DNA from: Lutimaribacter pacificus
GTDB taxonomy: Bacteria > Pseudomonadota > Alphaproteobacteria > Rhodobacterales > Rhodobacteraceae
Assembly: GCF_900142185.1 (NCBI RefSeq)
Contig: NZ_FQZZ01000002.1
Location: forward strand, 248,001 to 312,000
Length of the DNA stretch: 64,000 nt
Direction: 5' to 3'
Below the pieces are notes generated by a model, which saw only the letters and a program-made list of their open reading frames with translations, searched no databases and was not told the origin of the DNA. Shown piece after piece: positions 16,868 to 26,849 of the stretch; within the stretch, counting starts at the first letter, position 1; each line of letters opens with the position of its first letter. Both the position numbers and the translations under genes were made by a program.

Positions 16868-17831
16868 GGGTTTTCTCCGTCGAGAAGTGTTTCACGATGC
16901 CGCTTGCGGCGGTGTAGGGGTCGGTCTGGCGCGCCGCGACGCGCTTGCCCTCGGGTTCGAACGAGGGGTCGCTGCGCAGCATTTCCAGCATCAGTGCCTC
17001 GGCGGCCTTCTTCAGGCGGAACACCGAGATCTGTTCGCGCCGCGCCTGGCCGGCGGGCCCTTCGAGATGGGCAAGATGCCGGGCAAAACCGTCGACGAGC
17101 TCGTCAAAGCCCTCGTCGTCGTAGGAACTGGTGCCGATCACCGGCGGCACCCAGCCGCGGGTCAGCGCCCCGCCCAGCCCGTCCTTGAGCATCATCTTTA
17201 GGTCGGTCAGCGTGCGGTTGGCATCTGAACGATCGCATTTCGAAACGACATGCAGGTCGGCGATTTCAAGGATACCGGCCTTGATGGCCTGTATCTCGTC
17301 GCCCAGCCCCGGTGCCGAAACCACAACGGTGGTGTGCGACGACTTGGCAATCTCGACTTCGTCCTGACCCACGCCCACCGTTTCGATGATGATCTTGTCG
17401 AACCCGGCAAGGTCGAGGATGTCGACCACGTCCAGCGCCGCATGGGCCATGCCGCCCACTGCGCCACGGGTCGCCATGGAGCGGATAAAGACATTGGGAT
17501 CGAGCACAAGGTCCGACATGCGTATCCGGTCGCCCAGGATCGAGCCGCCGGAATAGGGACTCGACGGGTCGATCGCCACCACCGCCACGCGCTCGCCCGC
17601 ATCGAGCAGCTTGCGCACCAGCTTGGAAACCAGCGTCGACTTGCCCGATCCGGGCACGCCGGTGATGCCGATCACATGGGCGGCGCCCGCGCGCTTGTAG
17701 ATCTCTCCGATCGCCTCGCGCACCTCGGGCTGGCCCGCCTCGGCGCGCGAGATCAGCCGCGCCACCGCCCAGATCTCGCCGCGCGCGGCGGGCTCGATCA
17801 GGTCGAGCGAGGGAATATAGGGTCTTGCCAT
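16860..17831 (-). CDS. meaH: MeaB-like G-protein chaperone of the B12 mutase
   Basis: A 323-residue G3E-family GTPase like MeaB/ArgK/MMAA. It shows Walker A GVPGSGKST (58-66), a metal/hinge segment with DPSSPYSGGSILGDR and the base-recognition motif SKCD. Such proteins gate cofactor loading and protect or reactivate B12-dependent mutases. Its ATG overlaps the stop of the ligase gene (TGATG) and its end overlaps hcmA, so it is made together with the mutase. The symbol follows the naming used for the hcm-associated MeaB homologue. Confidence 0.88.
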   Translation of the reverse strand: MARPYIPSLDLIEPAARGEIWAVARLISRAEAGQPEVREAIGEIYKRAGAAHVIGITGVPGSGKSTLVSKLVRKLLDAGERVAVVAIDPSSPYSGGSILGDRIRMSDLVLDPNVFIRSMATRGAVGGMAHAALDVVDILDLAGFDKIIIETVGVGQDEVEIAKSSHTTVVVSAPGLGDEIQAIKAGILEIADLHVVSKCDRSDANRTLTDLKMMLKDGLGGALTRGWVPPVIGTSSYDDEGFDELVDGFARHLAHLEGPAGQARREQISVFRLKKAAEALMLEMLRSDPSFEPEGKRVAARQTDPYTAASGIVKHFSTEKTHV

Positions 17832-19276
17832 CAGCCTGATACCTCTTGCTGGCGGCGCTGCATCTCGGCAAAGGCGGCCCGATCGTCGATCACGCGCTTG
17901 GCCTTGAAGTCGGTGCGCGGATGGGTGTTTGGCGCCACGATCTCGATCACCGAGCGCAGCCCCAGCATGTTGTGCAGTTGCGTGGCCACCTTTGCGTGAA
18001 AGGCCTTGTGCACCTCCGGCCCGCGTGCCCAGCGATCGCCGTCAAGCTCGACCGAGATCATCATCTTGTCCATCGTGCCCTCGCGGGTGATGAAAATGCG
18101 ATGCTCCCCGCCATAGCCCTCGATCTGGCACAGTGCCGCCTCGATCTCGGATGGATAGACGTTCTCGCCACGGATCGTGATCATGTCGTCGATCCGCCCG
18201 ATGATACCCATCGGCAGTTGCGGATAGGTCCGGCCGCAGGGCGTTTCGTCGTTCGTCCAGACCGTCAGGTCGCCCGATTCCAGCCGGATCATCGGCTGCG
18301 AGGTCCGTTCCAGGTGGGTATAGACCGGCGTGCCGCGCTGGCCATAGGGAACCCGGTGATGGGTGTCGGGATCGCAGACCTCGGTATAGACGATATCCTG
18401 CCAGCACAGCATGCCCGGCGTCTCGCGCGAGCCGCCCACATGCATCCAGGGCGTCATTTCGCCCATCGAGCCGCTGTCGAACACCTTGGCCCCGTAAAGA
18501 TCCTCGATCCGTTCGCGGATCGACGGGATCGAAGCGCCCGGTTCGCCCGAGAAGAACATGTATTTGAGGCCGAACTTGCGCGGGTCGCGCCCGTCCTTGA
18601 TGGCCGTTTCGGCCAGGTGGATGGCATAGGTCGGCGTGCCGTAGAAGCCGGCGGGCTTCAGGATATCGAGCCACTGGGCACAGCGCGACGACATGCCCGC
18701 CGCCCCCGCGCCGAAGGGGAATGCCTTTGCGCCCAGCCGCTCGGCCCCGGCCAGCGCGCCCCAGCTGCCCATGTACAGGCTGAAGATCGCGGCGACGCAG
18801 ATCGTGTCGCCCGGCCGCATACCCATGGCCCACATGATGCGCGCATGGGCGTTGGCGATGGCCCGCCAGTCGTTTTGCGAGACGCCGAAGGCCGTCGGCC
18901 GGCCCGTGGTGCCACTGGTGCCATGAACGTGAAACACCTCGTTCTCGGGCACGCAAAGATAATCGCCGAAGGGCGGATGCGCCTCCTGTGCGGCGCGCAG
19001 GTCGGCCTTCTTGACGACGGGCACGCGGCTTTCGAAATCCTCCAGCGATTTCAGCTGCGACGGGTGAAAACCAGCCTCGTCCCATTTCTGCCGGTAGAAG
19101 GGGGCGTTCTCGTATGCGTAGGCGCAGACTTCCTGCAGCCGTTTCAGGATCGCGGCCTCGCGGTCGCCCGCTGGCATGGTTTCACGATGGGGAAACCAGT
19201 ACCGGCTGCCCGCTTCGGGAAGATAGCCGTCGTCGTAGCGCGGCGGAAAGGACCACTGCTCCATCTGCGTGGACAT
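17831..19276 (-). CDS. hcl: Acyl-CoA ligase, probably 2-hydroxyisobutyrate-CoA ligase
   Basis: A 481-residue AMP-forming ligase of the phenylacetate-CoA ligase family. The P-loop is HGTSGTTGRPTAFG (118-131) and a GRIDDMITIRGENVYP hinge lies near residue 370. On its own it would be called phenylacetate-CoA ligase. Its position between the two subunits of a hydroxyisobutyryl-type mutase, and its length close to the known hydroxyacid ligase of that pathway, suggest that it activates 2-hydroxyisobutyrate. Start ATG 19276 overlaps the hcmB stop (TGATG); a GTG one codon upstream is also possible. Confidence 0.82.
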   Translation of the reverse strand: MSTQMEQWSFPPRYDDGYLPEAGSRYWFPHRETMPAGDREAAILKRLQEVCAYAYENAPFYRQKWDEAGFHPSQLKSLEDFESRVPVVKKADLRAAQEAHPPFGDYLCVPENEVFHVHGTSGTTGRPTAFGVSQNDWRAIANAHARIMWAMGMRPGDTICVAAIFSLYMGSWGALAGAERLGAKAFPFGAGAAGMSSRCAQWLDILKPAGFYGTPTYAIHLAETAIKDGRDPRKFGLKYMFFSGEPGASIPSIRERIEDLYGAKVFDSGSMGEMTPWMHVGGSRETPGMLCWQDIVYTEVCDPDTHHRVPYGQRGTPVYTHLERTSQPMIRLESGDLTVWTNDETPCGRTYPQLPMGIIGRIDDMITIRGENVYPSEIEAALCQIEGYGGEHRIFITREGTMDKMMISVELDGDRWARGPEVHKAFHAKVATQLHNMLGLRSVIEIVAPNTHPRTDFKAKRVIDDRAAFAEMQRRQQEVSG

Positions 19277-19683
19277 CACCGGGCCCCCCGGGCTTCCACC
19301 AGAGAGGTCAGCGTATTGATGATCTGTTGCGGCGGGGTGTCCTGAAGCAGCACCTCGGCCACGCCCATTTTCTTGAGTTCCTCGACATCCTCGTCCGGCA
19401 TGACGCCGCCGGCGATCACGATCATGTCGCCGACCTTGTGCTGTTCGAGCAGCGCGAAGATCTTGGGAAACACCGTCATCTGCACGCCCGACAGCAGGCT
19501 GACGCCAAGCACGTCGACATCCTCCTGCACGGCGGCGGTGACCACCTCCTCCGGCGTGCGGTGCAGGCCGGTATAGACGACATCCATCCCGGCGTCGCGC
19601 AGCGTGCGCGCCACCACTTTCACGCCACGGTCATGACCATCGAGGCCAACCTTGGCGAGCAGAACCCGGATCGGTGCGGACAT
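19276..19683 (-). CDS. hcmB: 2-hydroxyisobutyryl-CoA mutase small (B12-binding) subunit
   Basis: A 135-residue stand-alone cobalamin-binding domain. The cobalt-ligand motif DxHxxG is DGHDRG (His17), followed by SLLSG and the nucleotide-tail loop AGGVMP. Asp115 in LLQDTP replaces the Gly of the VFGPGT loop in methylmalonyl-CoA mutase. From memory, an Asp at this place (AspB117 in the studied enzyme) contacts the substrate hydroxyl of 2-hydroxyisobutyryl-CoA mutase. It is the first gene of the operon, with GGGAGAG just before ATG 19683. Confidence 0.86.
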   Translation of the reverse strand: MSAPIRVLLAKVGLDGHDRGVKVVARTLRDAGMDVVYTGLHRTPEEVVTAAVQEDVDVLGVSLLSGVQMTVFPKIFALLEQHKVGDMIVIAGGVMPDEDVEELKKMGVAEVLLQDTPPQQIINTLTSLVEARGAR

Positions 19684-19714
19684 GTTCTCTCCCTTTCATA
19701 TCCCGTATTTGAGA

Positions 19715-19730
19715 ATTTCGTATACGAAAT
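19715..19730. promoter_or_regulatory. Perfect 16-bp palindrome, probable GntR operator
   Basis: The sequence atttcgtatacgaaat is its own reverse complement and contains the GT..AC core typical of FadR/GntR operators. It lies between the mutase operon (start 19683) and the divergent GntR gene (19812). On the minus strand a TTGACA (19752-19747) lies just upstream, so bound regulator would cover the operon's promoter. Overlapping half-repeats cgtattt (19704-19710) and aaatacg (19727-19733) flank it. Confidence 0.75.
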
Positions 19731-19811
19731 ACGAATGCTTGCGATCTGTCAATCCGCAACCTAAGATGAAAAGAGGGAGGCACGGTCATAAACTGGCAAA
19801 GGGGCCCCGGC

Positions 19812-20474
19812 ATGGAAGCTTTGACGCAAAAGAAAACGCTTGTTGAACAAGCCTACGACGCCCTGCTCGAAGCGATCTGCGTGGGCGACATCAGGCCCGG
19901 CGAGCGTCTGAACCAGGACGACCTGGCCGAGCGTCTCAACGTGTCGCGGCAGCCGGTGAACAGCGCGATCGCAATGCTCAAGGCACAGCGATTCGTGCAG
20001 GACACGGGCAAGCGGGGTGTCGTCGTCGCCCCCATCGACCAGGCGCTTTTCGACTCGATCTACCAGTTCCGCACGGCGGTCGAGCCAATGGCGGTGCGTC
20101 TGGCGACCACGCGCATGACGCCCGAGGCGATCTCGATCGGGCGCGAGATAATCGCCCGCGGCAAAAGCCATGTGCAAAGCGGCGACCACGTGTCGGCGCT
20201 CAGGGCGGACATGGATTTTCACAACCTGATCTACACGCTCAGCGGCAACATGATCATTGCCGACACGATGAACCTGAACTGGCGCCACCTTCAGCGCGCC
20301 ATGAGCGAGGTGCTCAGCGTGCCGGGGGCCACGCTGCGCGTCTGGAAGGAACACGACAGGATATTCACGGCCATGGTCCGGGGTGAGGCGGAATACGCGG
20401 CCAGGCTGATGCGCGAACATATGGAACACGCGGCGCCGCGGTCGCTCAAGCTCGCCCCGTCCCGGGATGGATGA
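19812..20474 (+). CDS. GntR-family regulator with FCD domain, probable regulator of the mutase operon
   Basis: A 220-residue protein. The N-terminal winged helix contains GDIRPGERLNQDDLAERLNVS with the recognition helix RQPVNSAI. The C-terminal all-helical FCD ligand domain has metal/ligand residues typical of the family (RADMDFHNLIY, His in EHDRIFTAM and REHMEHA). FCD regulators usually sense organic acids. It is divergent from the hcm operon with a palindromic operator between them, so it probably represses that operon until its substrate or an intermediate binds. Confidence 0.9.
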   Translation: MEALTQKKTLVEQAYDALLEAICVGDIRPGERLNQDDLAERLNVSRQPVNSAIAMLKAQRFVQDTGKRGVVVAPIDQALFDSIYQFRTAVEPMAVRLATTRMTPEAISIGREIIARGKSHVQSGDHVSALRADMDFHNLIYTLSGNMIIADTMNLNWRHLQRAMSEVLSVPGATLRVWKEHDRIFTAMVRGEAEYAARLMREHMEHAAPRSLKLAPSRDG

Positions 20475-20716
20475 CGATGCCGCTATGGTCGCCCGGACCC
20501 GACGGCAGAAACCGGTAACTGACTGACACGCCTGACCTTATCCGCCGATCCGGCGCTGCCCGTTTATTGGGCACGGCGCCGCATCCCGCACCGGGGGGCG
20601 ATCCCACGGCTTGCCCCGCAAGGGGGCGTTGCGCAAAACTAGGCACAGGATCGAACGTCAGGCAGCCATGACCCGCACAGTATTCAGCAGCCCATGTCAC
20701 CCCCGGATCGCGGCAC

Positions 20717-22486
20717 ATGCCTGAACTGACGCTTTCCTTCTCGCAACGGCTGGCGGCGCTGGTGCGGCGGATTTATCCCGATCTGGATGCCGATATCCTG
20801 GCCAGCCAGATCGTCGATGCCTTCTGGCCCGAGGGCAGCCACCGCCGCAAGCGCGCCCGCCCGCCCGGCAACAACCTGTGGTCCGAACATGACGCGGTGC
20901 TGATCACCTATGGCAATTCGATACAGGACGGGGCGCATAAACCGCTGGACCTGCTGCACGATTTCCTTCTGCGCCGGATGAAGGGCGTGGTGAACGGCGT
21001 GCATATCCTGCCGTTCTTTCCCTTCACCTCGGACGATGGCTTTGCCGTGACGGACTATCGCGCGGTCAATCCGCAACTGGGCGACTGGTCGGATATCCGT
21101 CGCATCGCGGGCGATTTCCACCTTATGTCGGACCTTGTGCTGAACCATGTCAGCAGCCAGGGCCCGTGGTTCAACGCCTACCGGCAGGGCCAGCCGCCCT
21201 ATGACGGTTTCTTTTTCGAGGCCTCGCCCGATCAGGATCTTGCCGCCGTCGTGCGCCCGCGCACCACGCCGCTGCTGCAGGAGGTCGAAACGTCGAACGG
21301 CCCGCGCCATGTCTGGTGCACGTTCAGCCATGATCAGATCGACCTGGATTTCCGCAATCCCGAGGTGCTGCTGGAAATGCTGCGCATCATCCGGTTGCAC
21401 GTGGATCAGGGCGTGCGTATCCTGCGGCTCGACGCGGTGGCCTTTCTTTGGAAAGAGGCCGGCACCCCCTCGATCCACATGCCGCAGACCCATGCCATCG
21501 TGCAACTGATGCGGCTGCTGGCCGACTACGCCACCGAAACGCTGGTCCTGCTGACCGAAACCAACGTGCCCCGTGCCGAGAACCTCAGCTATTTCGGCAA
21601 CCGGAACGAGGCGCACGCGGTCTATAACTTTCCCCTGCCGCCCCTGATCCTGCACGCGATGATGGCGGGCACCGCGCGCTATCTGCATCGCTGGCAAGCG
21701 GGGATGCCCCCGGCGCAGCTTGGCTGTGCCTATCTCAACTTCACCGCCAGCCATGACGGGATCGGGATGCGCCCGGCCGAGGGCGTGCTGCCGCCGCAGG
21801 AAAAGGCGCAGGTGATCGACACGGTGCGCGGTATCGGCGGGCTGCTGTCGATGCGCGCCACGCCCGATGGCGGCGAAGAACCCTATGAGCTGAACTGCAG
21901 CTGGTTCGACGCGATGCGCGCCACCTTTGCCGGGCAGGACGATCACCACATGCAGCGGTTCCTGTGTTCCCAGACCATCGTCATGTCGCTGGAGGGTATC
22001 CCGGCCTTCTACATCCATTCGATGTTGGCCACGTCCAACGATCACGACGCGGTGGAGCGGCGCGGCATGAACCGCGCGATCAACCGCCACCGCTGGGATT
22101 ACCCGACCCTGCTGGACCGGCTGGCCGATCCGGCGTCCGATCAGTCGCGCGCGCTGCAGGGGCTCAGCCGCCTGCTGCGGCTGCGGGCACGCCAGCCGGC
22201 CTTTCACCCGAACGCCACGCAGTTCACCCTGGCGCTGGACGACAGGCTTTTCGGCATCTGGCGGCAAAGCCTCGACCGGCACCAGTCGGTCTTTGCCATT
22301 CACAATGTCAGCGCGGATACGGTCACGGTCGATCCTTCGGCCGTCAACCTGATCGAGGGCGACAGCTGGGCCGACCTGATCTCGGGCGAGCATATCGACC
22401 CGACCGGGCCGGGCATCCCCTTCGCCCCCTACCAGTGCCGCTGGATCGCCAACCGCGAAGGTCCGCGTCAGGCGAACTCTTCCTGA
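20717..22486 (+). CDS. GH13 sucrose-phosphorylase-type enzyme, probably glucosylglycerate phosphorylase
   Basis: A 589-residue alpha-amylase-superfamily enzyme of sucrose phosphorylase type. Catalytic regions are visible: VNGVHILPFFPF, the nucleophile Asp in RILRLDAVAF near residue 239, the acid/base Glu in LLTETNVP and the transition-state Asp in ASHDGIGMRP. GH13 subfamily 18 includes glucosylglycerate phosphorylase. The gene converges on gpgS and gpgP (its last 19 bases overlap gpgS), which make glucosylglycerate, so phosphorolysis of glucosylglycerate is more likely than of sucrose. Specificity is inferred from neighbours. Confidence 0.85.
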   Translation: MPELTLSFSQRLAALVRRIYPDLDADILASQIVDAFWPEGSHRRKRARPPGNNLWSEHDAVLITYGNSIQDGAHKPLDLLHDFLLRRMKGVVNGVHILPFFPFTSDDGFAVTDYRAVNPQLGDWSDIRRIAGDFHLMSDLVLNHVSSQGPWFNAYRQGQPPYDGFFFEASPDQDLAAVVRPRTTPLLQEVETSNGPRHVWCTFSHDQIDLDFRNPEVLLEMLRIIRLHVDQGVRILRLDAVAFLWKEAGTPSIHMPQTHAIVQLMRLLADYATETLVLLTETNVPRAENLSYFGNRNEAHAVYNFPLPPLILHAMMAGTARYLHRWQAGMPPAQLGCAYLNFTASHDGIGMRPAEGVLPPQEKAQVIDTVRGIGGLLSMRATPDGGEEPYELNCSWFDAMRATFAGQDDHHMQRFLCSQTIVMSLEGIPAFYIHSMLATSNDHDAVERRGMNRAINRHRWDYPTLLDRLADPASDQSRALQGLSRLLRLRARQPAFHPNATQFTLALDDRLFGIWRQSLDRHQSVFAIHNVSADTVTVDPSAVNLIEGDSWADLISGEHIDPTGPGIPFAPYQCRWIANREGPRQANSS

Positions 22487-23688
22487 TCGGCGGCCACGGC
22501 GGCGCGCAGGTCGGCCAGGAATTGCGGATCGGCCGCGTGCACGCGGTTCCATGTCGGGATGAACGGCGTTTCGTGCGGGTTGTCGAGAAACACCTGCCCG
22601 GCGCGGATGATATTCTCGGCAAACAGCTCGATGGATTTCTCTTCCTTGTGGCGGTCGACCGTCAGGCCGTTCATCCGCGCGTCGTTGTAATACCCCTCGA
22701 GCAGGTCCAGCGCCGAGCGGTAATAGGTCGCTTTCAGCGTGCGGAACACATTGGGCGTGAACACCGTGCCATCGGCGGCCAGCTTGCGAAAGATCGCCTT
22801 GCAGATATCGGTGGACATCCGGCTGAGGCCCTTGCTCGCGTCCTCGGGCGACAGATCCTGGTGCTTGTGGTCATAGGCGTCCGAGATTTCGACCTGGCAG
22901 ACCGATTTCGGGGCCAGGTTGCGCCATGCCTCGGACAGCACGCCGATTTCCAGCCCCCAGTCCGACGGGATGCGCAGATCCGGGAGGATCGGCGTGCGCA
23001 TGGCGAATTCGCCCGACAGCGGATAGCGGAAACTGCGCAGGTAATCGAGGTAATCGCGATCCCCGATCACCCGTTTCAGCGCGATCAGCAGCGGGCTGAC
23101 CAGCAGGCGGGTGACCCGGCCGTTGATCTTGCCCTCGCCAATGCGGGGATAGAACCCCTTGGCCATCTGGTAGGGAAAGGCGGGGTTCGCCACCGGATAG
23201 ACCAGCCGCGCCAGCATCTCGCGGTCATAGGTCAGGATATCGCAATCGTGGATCGCCATCACCGTGCTGTCCGCGCAGGCGATAAGATAGCCGATGCAGG
23301 ACCACACGTTCTTGCCCTTGCCCGGCTCTTGCGGGGCAAGCCCGTGCCGTTCCAGCCGATCCCCCAGCGCCGTCATGCGCGGGCTGTCGTTCCAGATCAC
23401 GGTATGGGTCTGCGGCAGCCGGGCAAAGAACTGCCGGGCGTGGCGGAACTGCGCCTCGTCCGCCTGATCCAGCCCGATGATGATCCGGTGCAGGTAAGGC
23501 ACCTGCGCCAGCTCGTCCAGGATGTGCGACAGCGCCGGACCTTCCAGCTCGGAATAGAGGCTGGGCAGGATCAGCGCTATCCGCCGTGTTTGCGAGAAAG
23601 CCGACAACTCGTATTGCAGGTCGTCCAGCGTTTGCGTGCGCAGGTTGTGCAATGTGGTGATATTGCCGTTCTGGTGAAAATCAGCCAT
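22468..23688 (-). CDS. gpgS: Glucosyl-3-phosphoglycerate synthase
   Basis: A 406-residue GT81-type glycosyltransferase that joins a nucleotide-activated glucose to 3-phosphoglycerate. Family features are the beginning IALILPSLYSELEGPAL, GKGKNVWSCIGYLIA and the metal-binding DxD in AIHDCDILTYD, then SGEFAMR and DWGLEIG. It overlaps gpgP by 8 bases, with gpgP upstream. The product is dephosphorylated to the compatible solute glucosylglycerate, useful under salt stress or nitrogen limitation. Confidence 0.9.
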   Translation of the reverse strand: MADFHQNGNITTLHNLRTQTLDDLQYELSAFSQTRRIALILPSLYSELEGPALSHILDELAQVPYLHRIIIGLDQADEAQFRHARQFFARLPQTHTVIWNDSPRMTALGDRLERHGLAPQEPGKGKNVWSCIGYLIACADSTVMAIHDCDILTYDREMLARLVYPVANPAFPYQMAKGFYPRIGEGKINGRVTRLLVSPLLIALKRVIGDRDYLDYLRSFRYPLSGEFAMRTPILPDLRIPSDWGLEIGVLSEAWRNLAPKSVCQVEISDAYDHKHQDLSPEDASKGLSRMSTDICKAIFRKLAADGTVFTPNVFRTLKATYYRSALDLLEGYYNDARMNGLTVDRHKEEKSIELFAENIIRAGQVFLDNPHETPFIPTWNRVHAADPQFLADLRAAVAADQEEFA

Positions 23689-24475
23689 CGGTCGCGGCCT
23701 CCCTGTTCAGTCCCAGCCTGCCCAGCAGGTCGAAAATCGCCTCGGTCCAGCCTTGCGGGCCGGGTGCCGTGGTGCGGACGATCCGGCCGCTGTCTTCGCC
23801 CGTCAGCGGCGGCAGCGCGGGGGCGTGGGGGTTCCTGACGATCACGCCATAATCCGCCGCCTCCAGCATCTCGGCATCGTTCGGGGCGTCCCCTAAGGCC
23901 ACGGTCACGGGCGTGCCGTAGCGTTGGCCGATCTCGTCCATCCGGTCGGCCTTGGTGCCGCCCAGCGACAGGGTCAGGAAACGCCCACCCTGCCGCGCCT
24001 GCAAGCCGGCGGTTTCGGCCGCGTCCAGAAAGGCAGCAAGCTGGCCGGCATCACCCATCCACAATCCCGGTTCGCTGAACCGGCGCCGTTTCGCGGCGCG
24101 TGCGGCCTCGGGCGGCAGGCCGGTCAGTTCGGCCACGTCCTGAACCGTGGCATCGCCAAAACCATGAAACCCCGGCGGCAGTTCCGCCAGCGCGGCGCGT
24201 ATCGTGCGGTATATGCCGTCGTCGCCATCCGTCCCGGCGCCCGGTTCCAGAATGCCGGCGCCGTTTTCCACGATGGCGGGCCAGGCCTCCAGCCCCATCG
24301 ACGCGCGCAGCGGCGCGACCTCGGCGGCGGTCTTGCTGGTGGCCAGCACCACACCGGCCCCCAAACGCGCAAGCGCCGCAAGCGCGGGCCGCGCGGGCGC
24401 GAAATCATAGCTGTCGTGATCCAGCAGCGTACCGTCGAGATCCGAGAACACCAGCAGCGGCAGAGAGTCGGTCAT
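23681..24475 (-). CDS. gpgP: HAD phosphatase, glucosyl-/mannosyl-3-phosphoglycerate phosphatase
   Basis: A 264-residue HAD enzyme with motif I FSDLDGTLLD (nucleophile Asp12, general acid Asp14) and motif IV LGDAPNDAEML, with a C2-type cap, matching the mannosyl-3-phosphoglycerate phosphatase family. It removes the phosphate from the GpgS product. It is the first gene of the two-gene gpgP-gpgS operon. Confidence 0.88.
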   Translation of the reverse strand: MTDSLPLLVFSDLDGTLLDHDSYDFAPARPALAALARLGAGVVLATSKTAAEVAPLRASMGLEAWPAIVENGAGILEPGAGTDGDDGIYRTIRAALAELPPGFHGFGDATVQDVAELTGLPPEAARAAKRRRFSEPGLWMGDAGQLAAFLDAAETAGLQARQGGRFLTLSLGGTKADRMDEIGQRYGTPVTVALGDAPNDAEMLEAADYGVIVRNPHAPALPPLTGEDSGRIVRTTAPGPQGWTEAIFDLLGRLGLNREAATDG

Positions 24476-24582
24476 GCGCTGACATTAGGCCGCACGTGAC
24501 CGATACTCCATCAAACCGGGCGAAGTTTTGTGCAACAGGTCACAAATCCAGCCGCCCCGCCCGATATTTGGGCAGGGTTGGG

Positions 24583-25455
24583 TCAGCCCTTTTCGTCGGC
24601 TTCGATCTTGTCCTGCGTTCTGGTGTCGAAATCCCTGGCGTCGTGGCGTTCGCGCAACTGGGTGTGCAACTCGCCGAAGGCACGGTTCACCATGCGGCCA
24701 CGCTGCACCGCGGGCCGCGCGTCGATCGCCTCGGCCCAGCGGACCACGTTCTTGTAGCTTTTGACATCCAGGAACTCGGCCGCGTCATACAGCCGGCCCA
24801 GCACCAGTTGCCCGTACCAAGGCCAGATCGCCATGTCGGCGATGGAATATTCCCCCGCCATCCACTCGTTCTCTGCCAAATGCCGGTCAAGCACATCAAG
24901 CTGGCGCTTGGCTTCCATGGCGAAACGGTCGATGGGGTATTCCCATTTCTCCGGCGCATAGGCGTAGAAATGGCCGAAACCGCCGCCCAGATAGGGCGCG
25001 CTGCCCATCTGCCACATCACCCAGCTCATGCATTCGGTGCGCGCGCGGGTCTCGGTTGGCAGGAACTCTCCGAATTTTTCGGCGAGGTAGAACAAGATCG
25101 ACGCGCTTTCGAACACGCGCAAGGCAGGGTCCAGCGAATGATCGGCCAATGCCGGGATCTTGGAGTTCGGGTTGATGTCGACAAAGCCGCTGCCGAACTG
25201 GTCGCCCTCGCCGATATTGATCAGCCAGGCATCGTATTCGGCACCCTCATGCCCCCTGGCCAGCAACTCCTCCAGCATCACGGTGACCTTCACGCCGTTC
25301 GGCGTGGCCAGCGAATAAAGCTGCAGCGGGTGCTTGCCCACCGGAAGCTCCCTGTCATGGGTCGGTCCGGCGATGGGGCGGTTGATGTTGGCGAAACGCC
25401 CGCCGCTGTCCTGTTTCCATTCCCAGACCTTCGGAGGGGTGTATGCGTCGCTCAT
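24583..25455 (-). CDS. yghU: YghU-like glutathione-dependent disulfide-bond oxidoreductase
   Basis: A 290-residue glutathione-S-transferase-fold protein of the Nu class. The thioredoxin-like domain follows an N-terminal extension (PPKVWEWKQDSGG...FANINRP). LYSLATPNG and NPNSKIPAL form the glutathione site, with FESASILFYLAEKFG before the helical domain. YghU binds two glutathiones and reduces disulfides or organic peroxides. Start ATG 25455 was chosen because it begins MSDAYTPPKVW as in homologues; the longer reading frame has no homologous extension. Confidence 0.88.
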   Translation of the reverse strand: MSDAYTPPKVWEWKQDSGGRFANINRPIAGPTHDRELPVGKHPLQLYSLATPNGVKVTVMLEELLARGHEGAEYDAWLINIGEGDQFGSGFVDINPNSKIPALADHSLDPALRVFESASILFYLAEKFGEFLPTETRARTECMSWVMWQMGSAPYLGGGFGHFYAYAPEKWEYPIDRFAMEAKRQLDVLDRHLAENEWMAGEYSIADMAIWPWYGQLVLGRLYDAAEFLDVKSYKNVVRWAEAIDARPAVQRGRMVNRAFGELHTQLRERHDARDFDTRTQDKIEADEKG

Positions 25456-25560
25456 GGCTGTCTCCTGTTTGCGCGTTTGGCGGCAGGAAACAGGAAAACC
25501 CGCGGGGCAACAAGGTGGCGTGCCACACAACGCCTGTGCGGGCAAACGGCATGGAAAATC

Positions 25561-25588
25561 AAAAAAGCCCCGCCAACAAGGGCGGGGC
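25561..25588 (-). terminator. Rho-independent terminator of ccrM
   Basis: On the minus strand an 8-bp stem (25588-25581 with 25574-25567) is followed by six T. It lies 65 bases after the ccrM stop codon. Confidence 0.88.
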
Positions 25589-25653
25589 AGGCAGTCGGTG
25601 CCGTGCAAGTCAGGACACGGGCACCGGGCGGTGTTCCGGTTTTTCTGAAGGGA

Positions 25654-26802
<1,149 letters not shown>

Positions 26803-26810
26803 TCAAAGAT

Positions 26811-26849
26811 GAGTCAAAGCTGATTCGTGGTCAATTTCTTTTTTGAATC
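26811..26849. promoter_or_regulatory. Cluster of three GANTC sites upstream of ccrM
   Basis: GAGTC (26811-26815), GATTC (26822-26826) and GAATC (26845-26849) lie within 39 bases of the ccrM upstream region. CcrM methylates these sites, so its own promoter may sense methylation state, as known in Caulobacter. Confidence 0.6.
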
